Source: Saprospiraceae bacterium
Lineage (GTDB): Bacteria; Bacteroidota; Bacteroidia; Chitinophagales; Saprospiraceae
Assembly: GCA_019638455.1 (NCBI GenBank)
Contig: JAHBTU010000003.1
Location: 806,001-870,000 of the forward strand
Reading direction: 5' to 3'
Length of the DNA: 64,000 nucleotides
Notes under the pieces: generated by a model
The model's database searches: none
Told to the model about the DNA's origin: nothing
Seen by the model: the letters and a program-made list of their open reading frames with translations, nothing else
Program-made: the position numbers and the translations under genes
Part shown: piece after piece, positions 63,641 through 64,000 of the stretch
How positions within the stretch are numbered: the stretch's first letter is position 1
How the letters are laid out: every line of letters begins with the position of its first letter

Positions 63641-64000
63641 TCAAAAATCAGTGCCCAGAGCAAAATGGAAAATCGGTTTCTGAATCACGCGTGATTCGAT
63701 GCCCCAACCGTAGTCGGCGCGGAGATACATCCCGAAAATAAGCGCCCTTGCCCCGAAGCCATAGCCTGCCACCAAGGGGTCGCGGTAGTAATTCACCTTG
63801 GCGGTCACGATGGGAGGTGTATTGTTGTCGTCGGGATAGTAATAGTAAACGATGTTGATAGGATTGTTGCCATCGTAGGGTGAGCCGCCTTGCCAAGCGG
63901 TGCCAACATCGAAGAAACCGATGAGTTGGAAATTGCGCCAGAAGTTGCCCATGACGGGTTTGTTGGAAAAATATTTGAAGATGGGCACGCGCAATTCGGC
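63641..64000 (-). CDS. C-terminal part of a BamA-like outer-membrane protein (partial)
   Basis: The last 119 residues of a gene that starts beyond the window: AELRVPIFKYFSNKP, then alternating strands (FWRNFQLIGFFDVGTAW, YGFGARALIFGMYLRADYGWGIE), and a terminal FALGTDF. This is the end of a surface-antigen (Omp85/TamA) barrel, with the terminal phenylalanine required for insertion. In relatives the part before the barrel is a repeat propeller or POTRA domains, which cannot be seen here. Confidence 0.8.
   Translation of the reverse strand, partial: AELRVPIFKYFSNKPVMGNFWRNFQLIGFFDVGTAWQGGSPYDGNNPINIVYYYYPDDNNTPPIVTAKVNYYRDPLVAGYGFGARALIFGMYLRADYGWGIESRVIQKPIFHFALGTDF

Overview
The window looks like chromosomal DNA of a free-living member of the Bacteroidota, most likely the Saprospiria/Lewinella-Haliscomenobacter side of the phylum. 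The evidence is a long secreted protein with a type IX secretion (T9SS) sorting domain, a GldN gliding/T9SS protein, GWxTD, DUF4252, DUF4340 and DUF3137 proteins, several OmpA proteins with thrombospondin type 3 repeats, a fused isobutyryl-CoA mutase (IcmF), and several promoters of the Bacteroidota TAnnTTTG type. The taxon is an inference. Genes are densely packed on both strands, mostly as single genes or short operons. No phage, plasmid origin or CRISPR was seen.

Layout: 1-8.6 kb holds an FAD oxidoreductase, a DUF4340 protein, cardiolipin synthase, a CMP-kinase-like enzyme, a queuosine-precursor transporter and an HscA-type Hsp70, interleaved with dispersed repeats and two inverted heptamer arrays. 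8.7-13.2 kb is one giant T9SS cargo protein with near-identical 153-bp internal repeats. 13.4-24.3 kb holds dnaK with a sigma-54-like promoter, a lipoprotein hydrolase, an AraC regulator with a membrane domain, two tandem OmpA/TSP3 paralogues and a peptide transporter; three copies of a 180-bp repeat and a 132-bp palindromic element sit between them. 24.6-33.1 kb holds a GWxTD protein and, divergently, a structured leader followed by an animal-type haem peroxidase, an unknown protein, a propeller histidine kinase and a LuxR-type regulator. 33.3-35.5 kb encodes the most striking protein: a periplasmic-binding-protein domain fused to a complete pentameric ligand-gated ion channel. 35.6-39.1 kb is an S24/LexA-like repressor divergent from ParA and a ribbon-helix-helix partner. 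39-53 kb is mainly housekeeping and envelope genes (OmpA proteins, prohibitin, tig-clpP-clpX, tRNA-Leu, rel, patatin with an outer-membrane barrel).

52.9-57.7 kb is an accessory island of toxin-antitoxin-like modules in decay. A mazF-like and a vapC-like toxin each carry one in-frame stop codon while their antitoxin genes are open. A 106-bp leader is duplicated exactly. A PD-(D/E)XK-like gene is split by a 903-bp IS5-family element whose removal, with one copy of a TTA target duplication, restores the frame. The last part, 57.7-64 kb, holds icmF, a YceI protein, gldN, a GmhB-like phosphatase and the end of a BamA-like outer-membrane protein.

Small mobile or repeated DNA is a theme: at least four dispersed families, one of them nested inside another with an 8-bp duplication.
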